DNA of 64,000 nt from Sediminibacterium soli (lineage in GTDB: Bacteria; Bacteroidota; Bacteroidia; Chitinophagales; Chitinophagaceae). Position numbers and translations under genes: made by a program. How positions within the stretch are numbered: the stretch's first letter is position 1; each line of letters starts with the position of its first letter. Positions 17,294 to 25,335 of the stretch are shown piece after piece. The stretch is from contig NZ_JAACJR010000008.1 in the NCBI RefSeq assembly GCF_009939225.1, positions 369,107 through 433,106 on the forward strand, given 5' to 3'. The notes below the pieces were generated by a model. That model was not told the DNA's origin, did no database searches, and saw nothing but the letters and a program-made list of their open reading frames with translations.

Positions 17294-17860
17294 TCAGCCC
17301 TTCAGTTTATCCAGCGGCTGGCGTGTGTTTTCGGTGAGTCCGCGGAACTGCGAGGGCGTCATTCCGGTTGTTTTTTTAAACTGCTGTGAAAGATGCTGCG
17401 GGCTGCTGTAGCCGAGCTGGTCGGCAATTTCACCCAGGGCCAGTTCGTTATAGGTAAGCAGTTCCTTCACCCTTTCGATACGCTGCAGTATCGCAAACTT
17501 CTCAATGGTCATTGCTTCCACAGAAGAGAACAAAGTGGTGAGATAATGGTAATCCATGCCCAGCTCCTGTTCCAGGATGGCCGACAGTTTCAGGTTCGAC
17601 ACTTCGCCGCTGCGATGCACCAGGTTGATGATGGTGTTTTTAATGCGCTCCACCGTTTGCGACCGCTGGTCGTCCAGCAATTCAAAACCAAGCGAGCGCA
17701 GGTTTCCGGCAAACCGCTGCAGGGTATCCGGTCCGGGATCGGCAGCAACCGTTACCTCACCCAAACGCAGGTCGGAATACGGCAACGGTAATTTTTCGAG
17801 TTCATTTCTGACAGCCATGATACAGCGATCGCAGACCATGTTCTTTATATGCAATACCAT
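17294..17860 (-). CDS. Second AraC-type regulator with CxxC segment
   Basis: This 188-residue protein has the same architecture as its downstream neighbour: LHIKNMVCDRCIMAV (Cys10 and Cys13), a linker with GFELLDDQ, and a C-terminal AraC domain (LALGEIADQLGYSSPQHLSQQFKKTTGMTPSQFR). The two are related but well diverged, so the duplication is not recent. The gene heads the copper cluster. Whether both sense the same metal is unknown. Confidence 0.8.
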   Translation of the reverse strand: MVLHIKNMVCDRCIMAVRNELEKLPLPYSDLRLGEVTVAADPGPDTLQRFAGNLRSLGFELLDDQRSQTVERIKNTIINLVHRSGEVSNLKLSAILEQELGMDYHYLTTLFSSVEAMTIEKFAILQRIERVKELLTYNELALGEIADQLGYSSPQHLSQQFKKTTGMTPSQFRGLTENTRQPLDKLKG

Positions 17861-17937
17861 CCCTTGTCTTTCTGCAAAATTAATCCTTTGTTTTATTTCC
17901 TGCCCGACGCATCCGATGAGGATGGACTGACTGCAGG

Positions 17938-19206
17938 TTATGCCTGTTCGGGCACAGGAAAGGTCAGCAAAAACACGGTGCCCCTGCCCTGTTCGCTGTG
18001 CACGCGGATGGTGCCACCGTTGGTGCGCACAAATTCCTTCACCAGCGCCAACCCGATACCGATGCCTTTTTCCTGCCTGGTACCGTAGCTGCTGTCGACA
18101 TATCCCCGGCTGTTGAACTGCTGCAGTTTTTCTTCAGACATCCCCGCGCCCGAGTCGCGGAAACTGATCGTTACCCGGTTGCCTTCCACAGACGCGCCGG
18201 TTTCCACAAGACCGTTTTCAAAAGAAAATTTCATGGCATTGTTCAGCAGGTTGCGGGTGATCACTTCCAGTTGGTCTTTGTCGGCAAATAACCGGGTACC
18301 GGGTGGGATCCGGTTAACCAGGCTCAGCTGTTTTGCGGAGGTCTGTGCGATCATCGCATTCCAGGACTGCTGTACGATGGCTGCGGGATGCACCACTGTT
18401 GGGCGGGCGCCCGCACCTTTCAGCTGGGTCAGCGCCCATGCCAGCAGGTTATCGATGGTATCGCGGAAAGGAACGCTCTGCCGGTGCAGCAGGTGCAGCA
18501 TCTCTTTTTGATCGGCCTCGCTCAGTTCACCGCTTTCCACCAGGGCCAGCGCTTCGGCAATATTGTTTGCCGGTCCGCGCAGGTCATGGCTCACGATAGA
18601 AAAAATCCTGTCTTTTACATAGTTGAGCGCGCGAAGTTCCTTGTTAAGCCTGTTCAGCTTTCTCGAATACAGGAGCGAGATCAGGCTTAACAAAACAGCG
18701 GTGATCAGGATGGTCCATACCAGGGTTCTTTCGCGGGCCAGTCGCTGGTTCGTTTGATAAACCCGCACTTCTTCCTGCTTGCGCCGGGCAAAAAGGGTAT
18801 CGAGCAGTTTGTGGTGTTCCTCGAGCGCAAATATCGCCTCGCGGTAGTTACGCTGGCTTTTGTGTATATCGGCGATGGCACGGAAAATATCCGCCGCCAG
18901 CTGCTGGTGACCGATGCGTCTGGCAATACGAAGCGCGTTGGCAAGGTGTTCCAGGCTGCTGTCGGCTTCTTCCGCGGGCAATAACCTGGCTATCTGCACC
19001 AGTGCCCTGGCTTCGTGTTCGGGTAATCCGGCGTTTTGCGCACGCGCCAGCACCTTTTTCTGGTGTGCGATCGCATTGCTGGTATCCTTTTTTTGTTCAT
19101 ACCTGCGGGCCTGCTCCTGCAGCTGGTAAATGGTGGACTGCCCAAAGAGAAATGACTGCAGGATACAGCCGGAAATGACAAGAAACAGACGTAAGACAGG
19201 GCTCAT
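17938..19206 (-). CDS. TPR sensor histidine kinase
   Basis: The 422-residue protein has a signal or anchor sequence, a periplasmic tetratricopeptide-like region (about residues 25-160), one transmembrane helix (TLVWTILITAVLLSLISLLYS), and a kinase core. The H-box is RIFSIVSHDLRGPANNI, and an ATPase domain follows with N box (NLLNNAMKFS), G1 (FRDSGAGM) and G2 (GIGIGLALVKEF). The ATG at 19206 was chosen over an upstream frame because it starts the hydrophobic leader. No response regulator lies next to it. Its ligand is unknown. Confidence 0.88.
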   Translation of the reverse strand: MSPVLRLFLVISGCILQSFLFGQSTIYQLQEQARRYEQKKDTSNAIAHQKKVLARAQNAGLPEHEARALVQIARLLPAEEADSSLEHLANALRIARRIGHQQLAADIFRAIADIHKSQRNYREAIFALEEHHKLLDTLFARRKQEEVRVYQTNQRLARERTLVWTILITAVLLSLISLLYSRKLNRLNKELRALNYVKDRIFSIVSHDLRGPANNIAEALALVESGELSEADQKEMLHLLHRQSVPFRDTIDNLLAWALTQLKGAGARPTVVHPAAIVQQSWNAMIAQTSAKQLSLVNRIPPGTRLFADKDQLEVITRNLLNNAMKFSFENGLVETGASVEGNRVTISFRDSGAGMSEEKLQQFNSRGYVDSSYGTRQEKGIGIGLALVKEFVRTNGGTIRVHSEQGRGTVFLLTFPVPEQA

Positions 19207-19237
19207 AGTCGGATATTGTGGTACGGGGGGAACCATA

Positions 19238-19245
19238 CAAAAGTA
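19238..19245 (-). promoter_or_regulatory. -7 box for the TPR kinase
   Basis: On the minus strand this reads TACTTTTG, an exact TAnnTTTG match placed 32 bases before the kinase ATG. No good -33 TTTG is seen at 17-23 bases. Confidence 0.5.
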
Positions 19246-19309
19246 GGATTTTGCTTTTTGAGCCGGTCTTCAAGAAACGCATACTGCTGATTTTCATTAA
19301 TTTTAAGAG

Positions 19310-20632
19310 ATGTTTATGCCAGAAACCCAGGATTACAGACGACTGTTCGAAGACAATCCCTCCCCAATGTTTATTTATGATAGCGAGAATTACAGGTTCC
19401 TGGAAGCCAACCATTCGGCACTCAGGCAGTATGGCTATACCAAGGAAGTTTTTCTGGGGATGACTCCCCTGGATTTACGCCCCAAAAGCGAATGGCCCGC
19501 TTTTTATAAGGCCACGGATGCATCTCCCGGGCAATACTACGACGCCGGCAGGTTTTTGCATACCAACGCCGCCGGAAAAGAATTCTTTGTACAGGTGTAT
19601 GCCTACCGAACCGTATTTGCCGGGCGGCCAGCGGTGCTGGTGACCGCGATCGATATCGACGAAAAAGTAAGAACCGAGAACAGGCTTAAAGAAAGCATTG
19701 AACAGAATGAGACGATACTGGACAGCATCACGGATGCGTTTTATACGGTTGACGATGAGTGGCGGTATACCTATGTGAACAAAGCCTACGAGCGGCTCCA
19801 CAAAAGACCCAGCAGCGAAGTGATCGGCAAAGTGGTATGGGATGTCTTCCCCTATGGCAAAGAGCTGAAATTCTATGACGAATTCCAGAAAGTAAAAACA
19901 ACCCTGCGGGGCGTACACTTTGAAGAATATGTCCCGCAGCGCGATATGTGGGTTCGCGTAAATGCGTATCCCGGTCCCGATAACGGCGTGGCGGTGTATT
20001 TTATGGATATCACACAGGAGAAAAGACTGGAACAGCAGGTTTTCGACGACCAGCAGCACCTGCTGGCCATTATCAACAATACCCCCGATATCATCTGGTC
20101 GGTAGACAAACACTACAACATACAGGTGGGCAATGATGCATTCTGGAAAAGGGTGTCGGAGATCACCGGCAAAACGGAAACCAAAGCCACCAATGCCGAT
20201 TACAGCAGCAGTCTGCTGGCTGAATGGAAAAGTCTTTTTGAGCGCGCGATGAAAGGCGAATCCTATGGCATGGTTTACGAAGCGGAGATACAGGGTCAGA
20301 CCCGTTATGCAGACATCAACTTCAATCCTATTTACGACAGGGGAGGAAAAGTAACGGGCATCAGCTGTTTTTCTCACGATATTACCATACAGAAAAAAAA
20401 CCTGCTGCGGATACAGGCACAAAACAAACGTCTCCGCGATATCGCCTGGATGCAGTCGCACCAGGTTCGTAACCATGTGGCCAATATTGTGGGCATACTC
20501 GGGCTGATCGATAAAACAACATTGACGGATGAGCATTCACGGCATATGTTCAATCTGCTGAAGAATGCCGCGAACCAACTGGACCAGACCATACGTGAAA
20601 TTGCCGCGCGTACCGAAGAAGAAAAGATATAG
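19310..20632 (+). CDS. Triple-PAS protein with histidine-kinase-like dimerisation helix but no ATPase domain
   Basis: The 440-residue cytoplasmic protein holds three PAS domains (about residues 8-115, 130-240 and 250-365). They are followed by IAWMQSHQVRNHVANIVGIL, which resembles a kinase H-box region. The chain then ends within 60 residues (RTEEEKI) and shows none of the N, G1 or G2 boxes of an ATPase domain. It may act as a PAS sensor that partners another kinase; this is inference. ATGs at 19310 and 19316 are both possible starts. It is divergent from the TPR kinase. Confidence 0.8.
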   Translation: MFMPETQDYRRLFEDNPSPMFIYDSENYRFLEANHSALRQYGYTKEVFLGMTPLDLRPKSEWPAFYKATDASPGQYYDAGRFLHTNAAGKEFFVQVYAYRTVFAGRPAVLVTAIDIDEKVRTENRLKESIEQNETILDSITDAFYTVDDEWRYTYVNKAYERLHKRPSSEVIGKVVWDVFPYGKELKFYDEFQKVKTTLRGVHFEEYVPQRDMWVRVNAYPGPDNGVAVYFMDITQEKRLEQQVFDDQQHLLAIINNTPDIIWSVDKHYNIQVGNDAFWKRVSEITGKTETKATNADYSSSLLAEWKSLFERAMKGESYGMVYEAEIQGQTRYADINFNPIYDRGGKVTGISCFSHDITIQKKNLLRIQAQNKRLRDIAWMQSHQVRNHVANIVGILGLIDKTTLTDEHSRHMFNLLKNAANQLDQTIREIAARTEEEKI

Positions 20633-20801
20633 GCACCGGCAAACGATGTTTTATCGCGAAAGCATCCGGACGACGGGCAGATTAATGGTTTTTATTTTTC
20701 TTCATTACCCTGAAACACAGACAGGTAGCAAAATATTGCAGGCAGTGTGCAGACAACGGCATTCCCTGGCACAGCGATTGCACCTGAATCTTTAAAACCA
20801 T

Positions 20802-21080
20802 TTGCGGCACCAACAATTCAGATTGATCACACATGCCACAAGCTGTATGGGCCAGGAACTGGCCAATTTATTTGCACAATGCGGCAGGAACCTGATTCTG
20901 GTATCGAATGACCTCATTGGTCTGGAAAAAATGGCGGGAGAATTACGCAGTGAATACGGCATCAAAGTGTTCCCGATCGCAGAAAGCCTCCTGTCGGATC
21001 ACTGGCCTGTTACCATCCACAAAATACTGGTGCACCTGGGATTCACACTCCCTGGCAATGCTAACGTTCCGGTAAGGTAA
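20802..21080 (+). pseudogene. Short-chain dehydrogenase remnant
   Basis: This frame of about 92 residues resembles the first beta-alpha-beta-alpha part of an SDR oxidoreductase: LITHATSCMGQELANLFAQCGRNLILVSNDLIGLEKMAGEL against the usual TGATSGIG nucleotide motif. The glycines of that motif are mostly lost. It stops where the NNAG region should come (HLGFTLPGNAN), and there is no Ser-Tyr-Lys active site. The start is a TTG, and the end runs 20 bases into the convergent kinase gene. It is most likely a decayed gene; a diverged small protein remains possible. Confidence 0.55.
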
Positions 21081-22671
21081 TCATGAATTTTGCACCGATT
21101 CCTTTTTGTCCTTCGGCATAAATGGAACCACTGTGGTTCTCGAGTATCTTCTTGCAGATAGCCAGGCCGATACCGGTTCCATCGTATTCGTACCTGCCGT
21201 GCAGACGCTGGAATACCTCAAAAATGCGTTCGTTGTATTGCGGTTCAAAACCGATACCGTTGTCCTCCACCGTAATGAGGTGTTTGCCCGAAACTTTCCG
21301 GTAACCTACGCGAAGTGCCAGCGCCACACCCGGCTTCCTGAACTTGATGGCATTGGAAAAAAGATTGTCGAACAGCTGGTGCATCTGGTAGGGTATGGCA
21401 TTGATCACGGGCAGCATATCGCTCTCAAACACCAGTTCTTCGGAAGGGATACGTTCCTGCAGACCGGCGGCCAGTTCGGTCACCATCTCCTGCAGGTCTA
21501 CGGGTTTGAAGATGCGCTCGGCAGAGCTGGTGCGCGAAAAACTCAGCAGGTCGTTGATCAGCGTATGCATACGGTAGGCAGACCGCTTGATGCGTTCAAA
21601 CAGATCACGCTGGTTACCTGTAAGGTTCTCTATACTCTCGTTTTCGATACGCGAAACAAAGGTATTGATCTTTCGAAGCGGCTCCTGCAGGTCGTGGCTC
21701 GACACATAAGCAAACGAAGCAAGGTCTTTGTTGATCTTTTCGAGTTCTTCGTTGGCGCGCTGCAGTTCCTGCGTTCTTTCTGCCACTTTTTCCTCCAGTA
21801 TTTTACGCGCGTTCAGTTCGGGCCGCATATCGCGCATCACGGCGCCGATACCGATCGGCTGACCGGTTACCGTATCCGTGATACGGTGGCAGTTATTGAA
21901 TAAGGGAATGATCTCGCCCGTTTTGGCATTGCGCACGGCAAACTGACCGGCCCACCTGCCCTTACCCATTACACTGGGTATGATCTCGGCCTCCACAAAA
22001 ACAAGTTGTTCGGGGGTATGAAAATCTGCGATCGGAATGGTTCTTACATCCGCATCGGCATCGATGCCGAGTATGTTCCTGCCGGCCTCGTTGATATAAC
22101 TGTTGGTGCCATCCAGTTCCAGGATAGACATCAGGTCTACGCTGTTATCGACCAGCGTCAGCAGTTTCTGCTGCTGCTCACGCGAGCGTACCTCGGCAGC
22201 CATATTGCGGATCTTTTCCGTACTGTCGTAACACACCACCAGGATACCCTGCACCAGCCCGTTCTCGTCGCGCACAGCGCTGCAGCTGAATGTCCAGTAT
22301 ACCTGGCTTACCTCGCCGTCGCGCGTAAGCGGGAACAGCGCATCTTCCTGGAACAGGGCGTTTTGGCCGGCAAGTATCTCTTTGAACCTCGGCTCCAGCA
22401 CCGGCCATATTTTTGACCAGGTATCTGCCGCGCCGGCTCCCAGCGCTGCGGGATGTTTGCCGTTATCGCCCAGGCACTGCCGAAATGCATCGTTATAGAT
22501 CTGTATGAACCGGGGCCCCCACAAAAGCAGCATGGGAAACCTCGCCGCCATGATCGTGGATACCGTAATCCGCAGGCTCAGGGGCCAGCTGCCCATAGCG
22601 CCGACAGCGGTCTGCTGCCAGTTGAACTGCTGCAACAGCTCCGGCATGGTTGCACCCGGTGATTTGCTCAT
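21061..22671 (-). CDS. PAS sensor histidine kinase
   Basis: The 536-residue kinase has no transmembrane segment. Its N-terminal PAS-like region (WPLSLRITVSTIMAARFPMLL, WGPRFIQIYNDAF) is of the phytochrome-kinase-associated type. A second PAS domain (about 180-280), a coiled coil (EEKVAERTQELQRANEELEK), the H-box SFAYVSSHDLQEPLRKI and an ATPase domain follow, with NLFSNAIKFRKPG, DNGIGFEPQYNERIF and GTGIGLAICKKI. Cytoplasmic signalling is expected. No response regulator is adjacent, as is common for this class. Confidence 0.9.
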   Translation of the reverse strand: MSKSPGATMPELLQQFNWQQTAVGAMGSWPLSLRITVSTIMAARFPMLLLWGPRFIQIYNDAFRQCLGDNGKHPAALGAGAADTWSKIWPVLEPRFKEILAGQNALFQEDALFPLTRDGEVSQVYWTFSCSAVRDENGLVQGILVVCYDSTEKIRNMAAEVRSREQQQKLLTLVDNSVDLMSILELDGTNSYINEAGRNILGIDADADVRTIPIADFHTPEQLVFVEAEIIPSVMGKGRWAGQFAVRNAKTGEIIPLFNNCHRITDTVTGQPIGIGAVMRDMRPELNARKILEEKVAERTQELQRANEELEKINKDLASFAYVSSHDLQEPLRKINTFVSRIENESIENLTGNQRDLFERIKRSAYRMHTLINDLLSFSRTSSAERIFKPVDLQEMVTELAAGLQERIPSEELVFESDMLPVINAIPYQMHQLFDNLFSNAIKFRKPGVALALRVGYRKVSGKHLITVEDNGIGFEPQYNERIFEVFQRLHGRYEYDGTGIGLAICKKILENHSGSIYAEGQKGIGAKFMITLPER

Positions 22672-22818
22672 AGAACTTCAAGATACAATTTTTATCAACC
22701 GTATGTCCAGCGCCGAACTGCGGCGGCCACCGGTAAAAAAAAAGAAAGGCAGTCCGGGCTCCTTTCTCTTTTTTTACGGGCAAAGCAGTTACCGGTACGC
22801 CGGTATCGCTTACCGTTC

Positions 22819-25179
22819 TCAAAACCGGTAACTCAGCGTAGCGATCAGCTGCGTGGGAGGTATGGGATTGATGCTGTAGTTTTCGTGCGTATTATAATTG
22901 AAGGTATTGGTGATGTTCGACAACTTGGCCAGAACAGCCAGCCGCTGCCAGGTATATCCTGCGCTGAGATCAACGGTTGCAAATCCTTCCACACGGAACA
23001 TCCGGTTGTAGTTCTGCGCCTGTCCCTTGGTATTGTTGAAGCCGGCATAGCGGGGCCCGGTATAAAAGAACGCGCCACCGAACTTCCAGCCGCGCAGGCT
23101 GTAGAACACGCTTGCATTGGCGGTGCTGCCAACAGAATTCTGTAACCGCTCTCCTTCCACAAAATTGCCTTTTACATCGGGGGTCTTGGTGTACCGGATA
23201 TAGTTGTAGCTGTATCCTGCAAGCAGCGAAAGACCTTTTACCGGCTGGCTGCTGAGGTCTATCTCCAGTCCGTCGCTTTGTGTTTTTCCGGTAAGCGCTT
23301 TCAGGCTGGTATTGCTGTTGGGAGTTACACCATCCGCTGCAAACTGCGCTGTTTGCGCCAGGTTGTTGTTGATGATCCGGTATACGGTTATATTGGCCGT
23401 TAGTTTATCCTGGATCAGGTCGTTCTTGATGCCCAGCTCGTACTGGTCAACAATTGAAGGCTTCAGCGCATTGCCGTAAACATCCGTGCCGCTGTTCACC
23501 ACAAATGAATTGGCATAGGAAGCAAACAGACTGGTGTTTTTTGTTGGCTGATACACCAGGCCCGCCCTGGGAGAAAATGCCCTGTCGGTTTTTACCGCGC
23601 CCAGGGTGGTCAGACCGGTGTTCAGGTCGGTGGTTGCGGCCGCTTTGGCTTCCTGTATCGACCAACGGAGTCCCACCAGCAGTTTCAACTGAGCTGTCAG
23701 ACTGATCAGGTCCTGCACATAGGCGCCGAAACGGAAGGTCGGTGTTTTCACCACGCGGATTTCTTTCACCACCGGTATATCGGTCCTGGCCCTGTATTTA
23801 TTCGGGTTAAGTATATTGATCGTATCGTAAATGGCCGGCTGGTTGTAGGTATACGCCGTTGCATGGTACTGATCCGCATCCATGCCCAGCAGCAGTACAT
23901 GCTGCAGAGAGCCCGTAGCAAATTTGCCCGTAAGGTTTACCTGTGCCGTATAATAGTCTTCGAGGTTACGGGTTCTTCCGAGCGGACGGTACCAGTCTCC
24001 GCTGGCCAATGCCTGTATGCGTTCGGTGGAGAAATAATCGCGGTTATAACGCTGGTAAGATACAGATCCGTTCAGCATCCATGCCGTATTGAGCGTGTGC
24101 CTGATGGTGGCCGTGGCGCTGGTCTGCCTGGTATGTGCATACTGCCATGGCGTACCGAAGAAAGCCGAACGTGGCACATCGGGGATACGGGTATTATCGA
24201 TAGAGCCAATACCGAAATCGGGCGTGAATGAATGATCCAGGTAATCGCCCTGCAGCAGCAGTTCGGTTTTACTGCCGAGTTTGAATAGAAACGAAGGATT
24301 TACATAATACCGCTTGCTGTGCACGTAATCGCGGTAGCTGTCTGCTGTTTCAAAACTGCCGTTGAGACGAAAAGCCAGCGACTGGCTGAGCGGACCATAT
24401 ACATCGAACGAGGGTTTGAACAAACCGAAACTGCCTGCACGTATGCCCACCGAACCGCCATGAACGAACCGGGGTTGTTTGGTTACCATGTTTACGACGC
24501 CGCCCGGCGCCACATTGCCGAACAATATGGCCGCGCTTCCTTTCAGCACTTCCACCCTTTCGAGCGAGCCTGTTTCGGGCATAGCGCCGGAGTTGATCCG
24601 GATGCCGTCCTTGAACAGGTTATTGGAGGTGATGCCATAGCCACGGGCGGAAAAATTTTCCTGCGTGGAGCCGCGGGTGGTGGCCAGGTATACGCCGTTC
24701 GCATTGCGTAACACATCGCTCAAACGCTGCGCCTGTTGGTTATCGATCAGCTCCTGGTTAATAATCGTCACGGCCTGGGGCAGGTCTTTGGGTGCAATAC
24801 CCGATTTACCTATCGTAACCGCTTTGTCGTTAGCGGTTCTTTTCGCCTGCACGATCACCTCTTCCAGCTGCCGGGCGGTTTCTTTCAGCGAAAGGTTCAG
24901 CTCCGTTGCCTGGTCTGCCAAAATACGAACGGTACTGGTAACGGTCTGCAGTCCCTCGTGCGACACTTCGATCGTATAGTTACCGGGTTTTAATCCCCGG
25001 ATAACAAAACTGCCGTTATCAAAACTCAGTGCGGATTTCCTGGTTTCTTTAACCAGTATCGTAACGCCTTCCGCTTCCCGGCCATCGGTTGTACTTATTT
25101 TTCCTTTCAGTATACCCGTCTGCGCTTTGAGGGAAACCGATCCCAGCAACAGAAGTACCATCCATACATATCTTTTCAT
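22819..25179 (-). CDS. TonB-dependent siderophore receptor
   Basis: The 786-residue outer-membrane protein has a signal peptide (cleavage near LKAQ), a carboxypeptidase-like domain (about residues 22-105), a plug with DLPQAVTIINQELIDNQQAQRL and VEVLKGSAAILFGNVAPGGVVNMVTKQP, and a barrel ending YRF. The plug motifs are those of ferric-siderophore receptors. The ATG at 25179 starts the signal peptide; the longer frame does not. No siderophore biosynthesis or inner-membrane transporter is in view, so it may take up siderophores made by others. Confidence 0.9.
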   Translation of the reverse strand: MKRYVWMVLLLLGSVSLKAQTGILKGKISTTDGREAEGVTILVKETRKSALSFDNGSFVIRGLKPGNYTIEVSHEGLQTVTSTVRILADQATELNLSLKETARQLEEVIVQAKRTANDKAVTIGKSGIAPKDLPQAVTIINQELIDNQQAQRLSDVLRNANGVYLATTRGSTQENFSARGYGITSNNLFKDGIRINSGAMPETGSLERVEVLKGSAAILFGNVAPGGVVNMVTKQPRFVHGGSVGIRAGSFGLFKPSFDVYGPLSQSLAFRLNGSFETADSYRDYVHSKRYYVNPSFLFKLGSKTELLLQGDYLDHSFTPDFGIGSIDNTRIPDVPRSAFFGTPWQYAHTRQTSATATIRHTLNTAWMLNGSVSYQRYNRDYFSTERIQALASGDWYRPLGRTRNLEDYYTAQVNLTGKFATGSLQHVLLLGMDADQYHATAYTYNQPAIYDTINILNPNKYRARTDIPVVKEIRVVKTPTFRFGAYVQDLISLTAQLKLLVGLRWSIQEAKAAATTDLNTGLTTLGAVKTDRAFSPRAGLVYQPTKNTSLFASYANSFVVNSGTDVYGNALKPSIVDQYELGIKNDLIQDKLTANITVYRIINNNLAQTAQFAADGVTPNSNTSLKALTGKTQSDGLEIDLSSQPVKGLSLLAGYSYNYIRYTKTPDVKGNFVEGERLQNSVGSTANASVFYSLRGWKFGGAFFYTGPRYAGFNNTKGQAQNYNRMFRVEGFATVDLSAGYTWQRLAVLAKLSNITNTFNYNTHENYSINPIPPTQLIATLSYRF

Positions 25180-25196
25180 AAGGGTTAATTTGCGCG

Positions 25197-25204
25197 CAAA
25201 GTTG
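25197..25204 (-). promoter_or_regulatory. Possible -7 box for siderophore receptor
   Basis: The minus strand reads CAACTTTG, one mismatch from TAnnTTTG, 18 bases ahead of the receptor ATG. No iron-box palindrome was recognised. Confidence 0.3.
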
Positions 25205-25283
25205 GGTGCGCGCCCCGATGATGCCTCCCCGTATCGGGAAAAACGGTTTACGCAATCAGGAAACTGATGCATGAGCGTCTGTC

Positions 25284-25314
25284 AAAAAAAACGCCCGGAA
25301 CTGATCCGGGCGTT
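25284..25314 (-). terminator. Terminator of the susCD-M1-GH127 operon
   Basis: On the minus strand an 8-base GC-rich stem (CGCCCGGA-type arms at 25305-25312 and 25292-25299) is followed by eight T residues. It lies just after the GH127 stop at 25336. Confidence 0.85.
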
Positions 25315-25335
25315 TGTATACTGGTATTGATTGTC

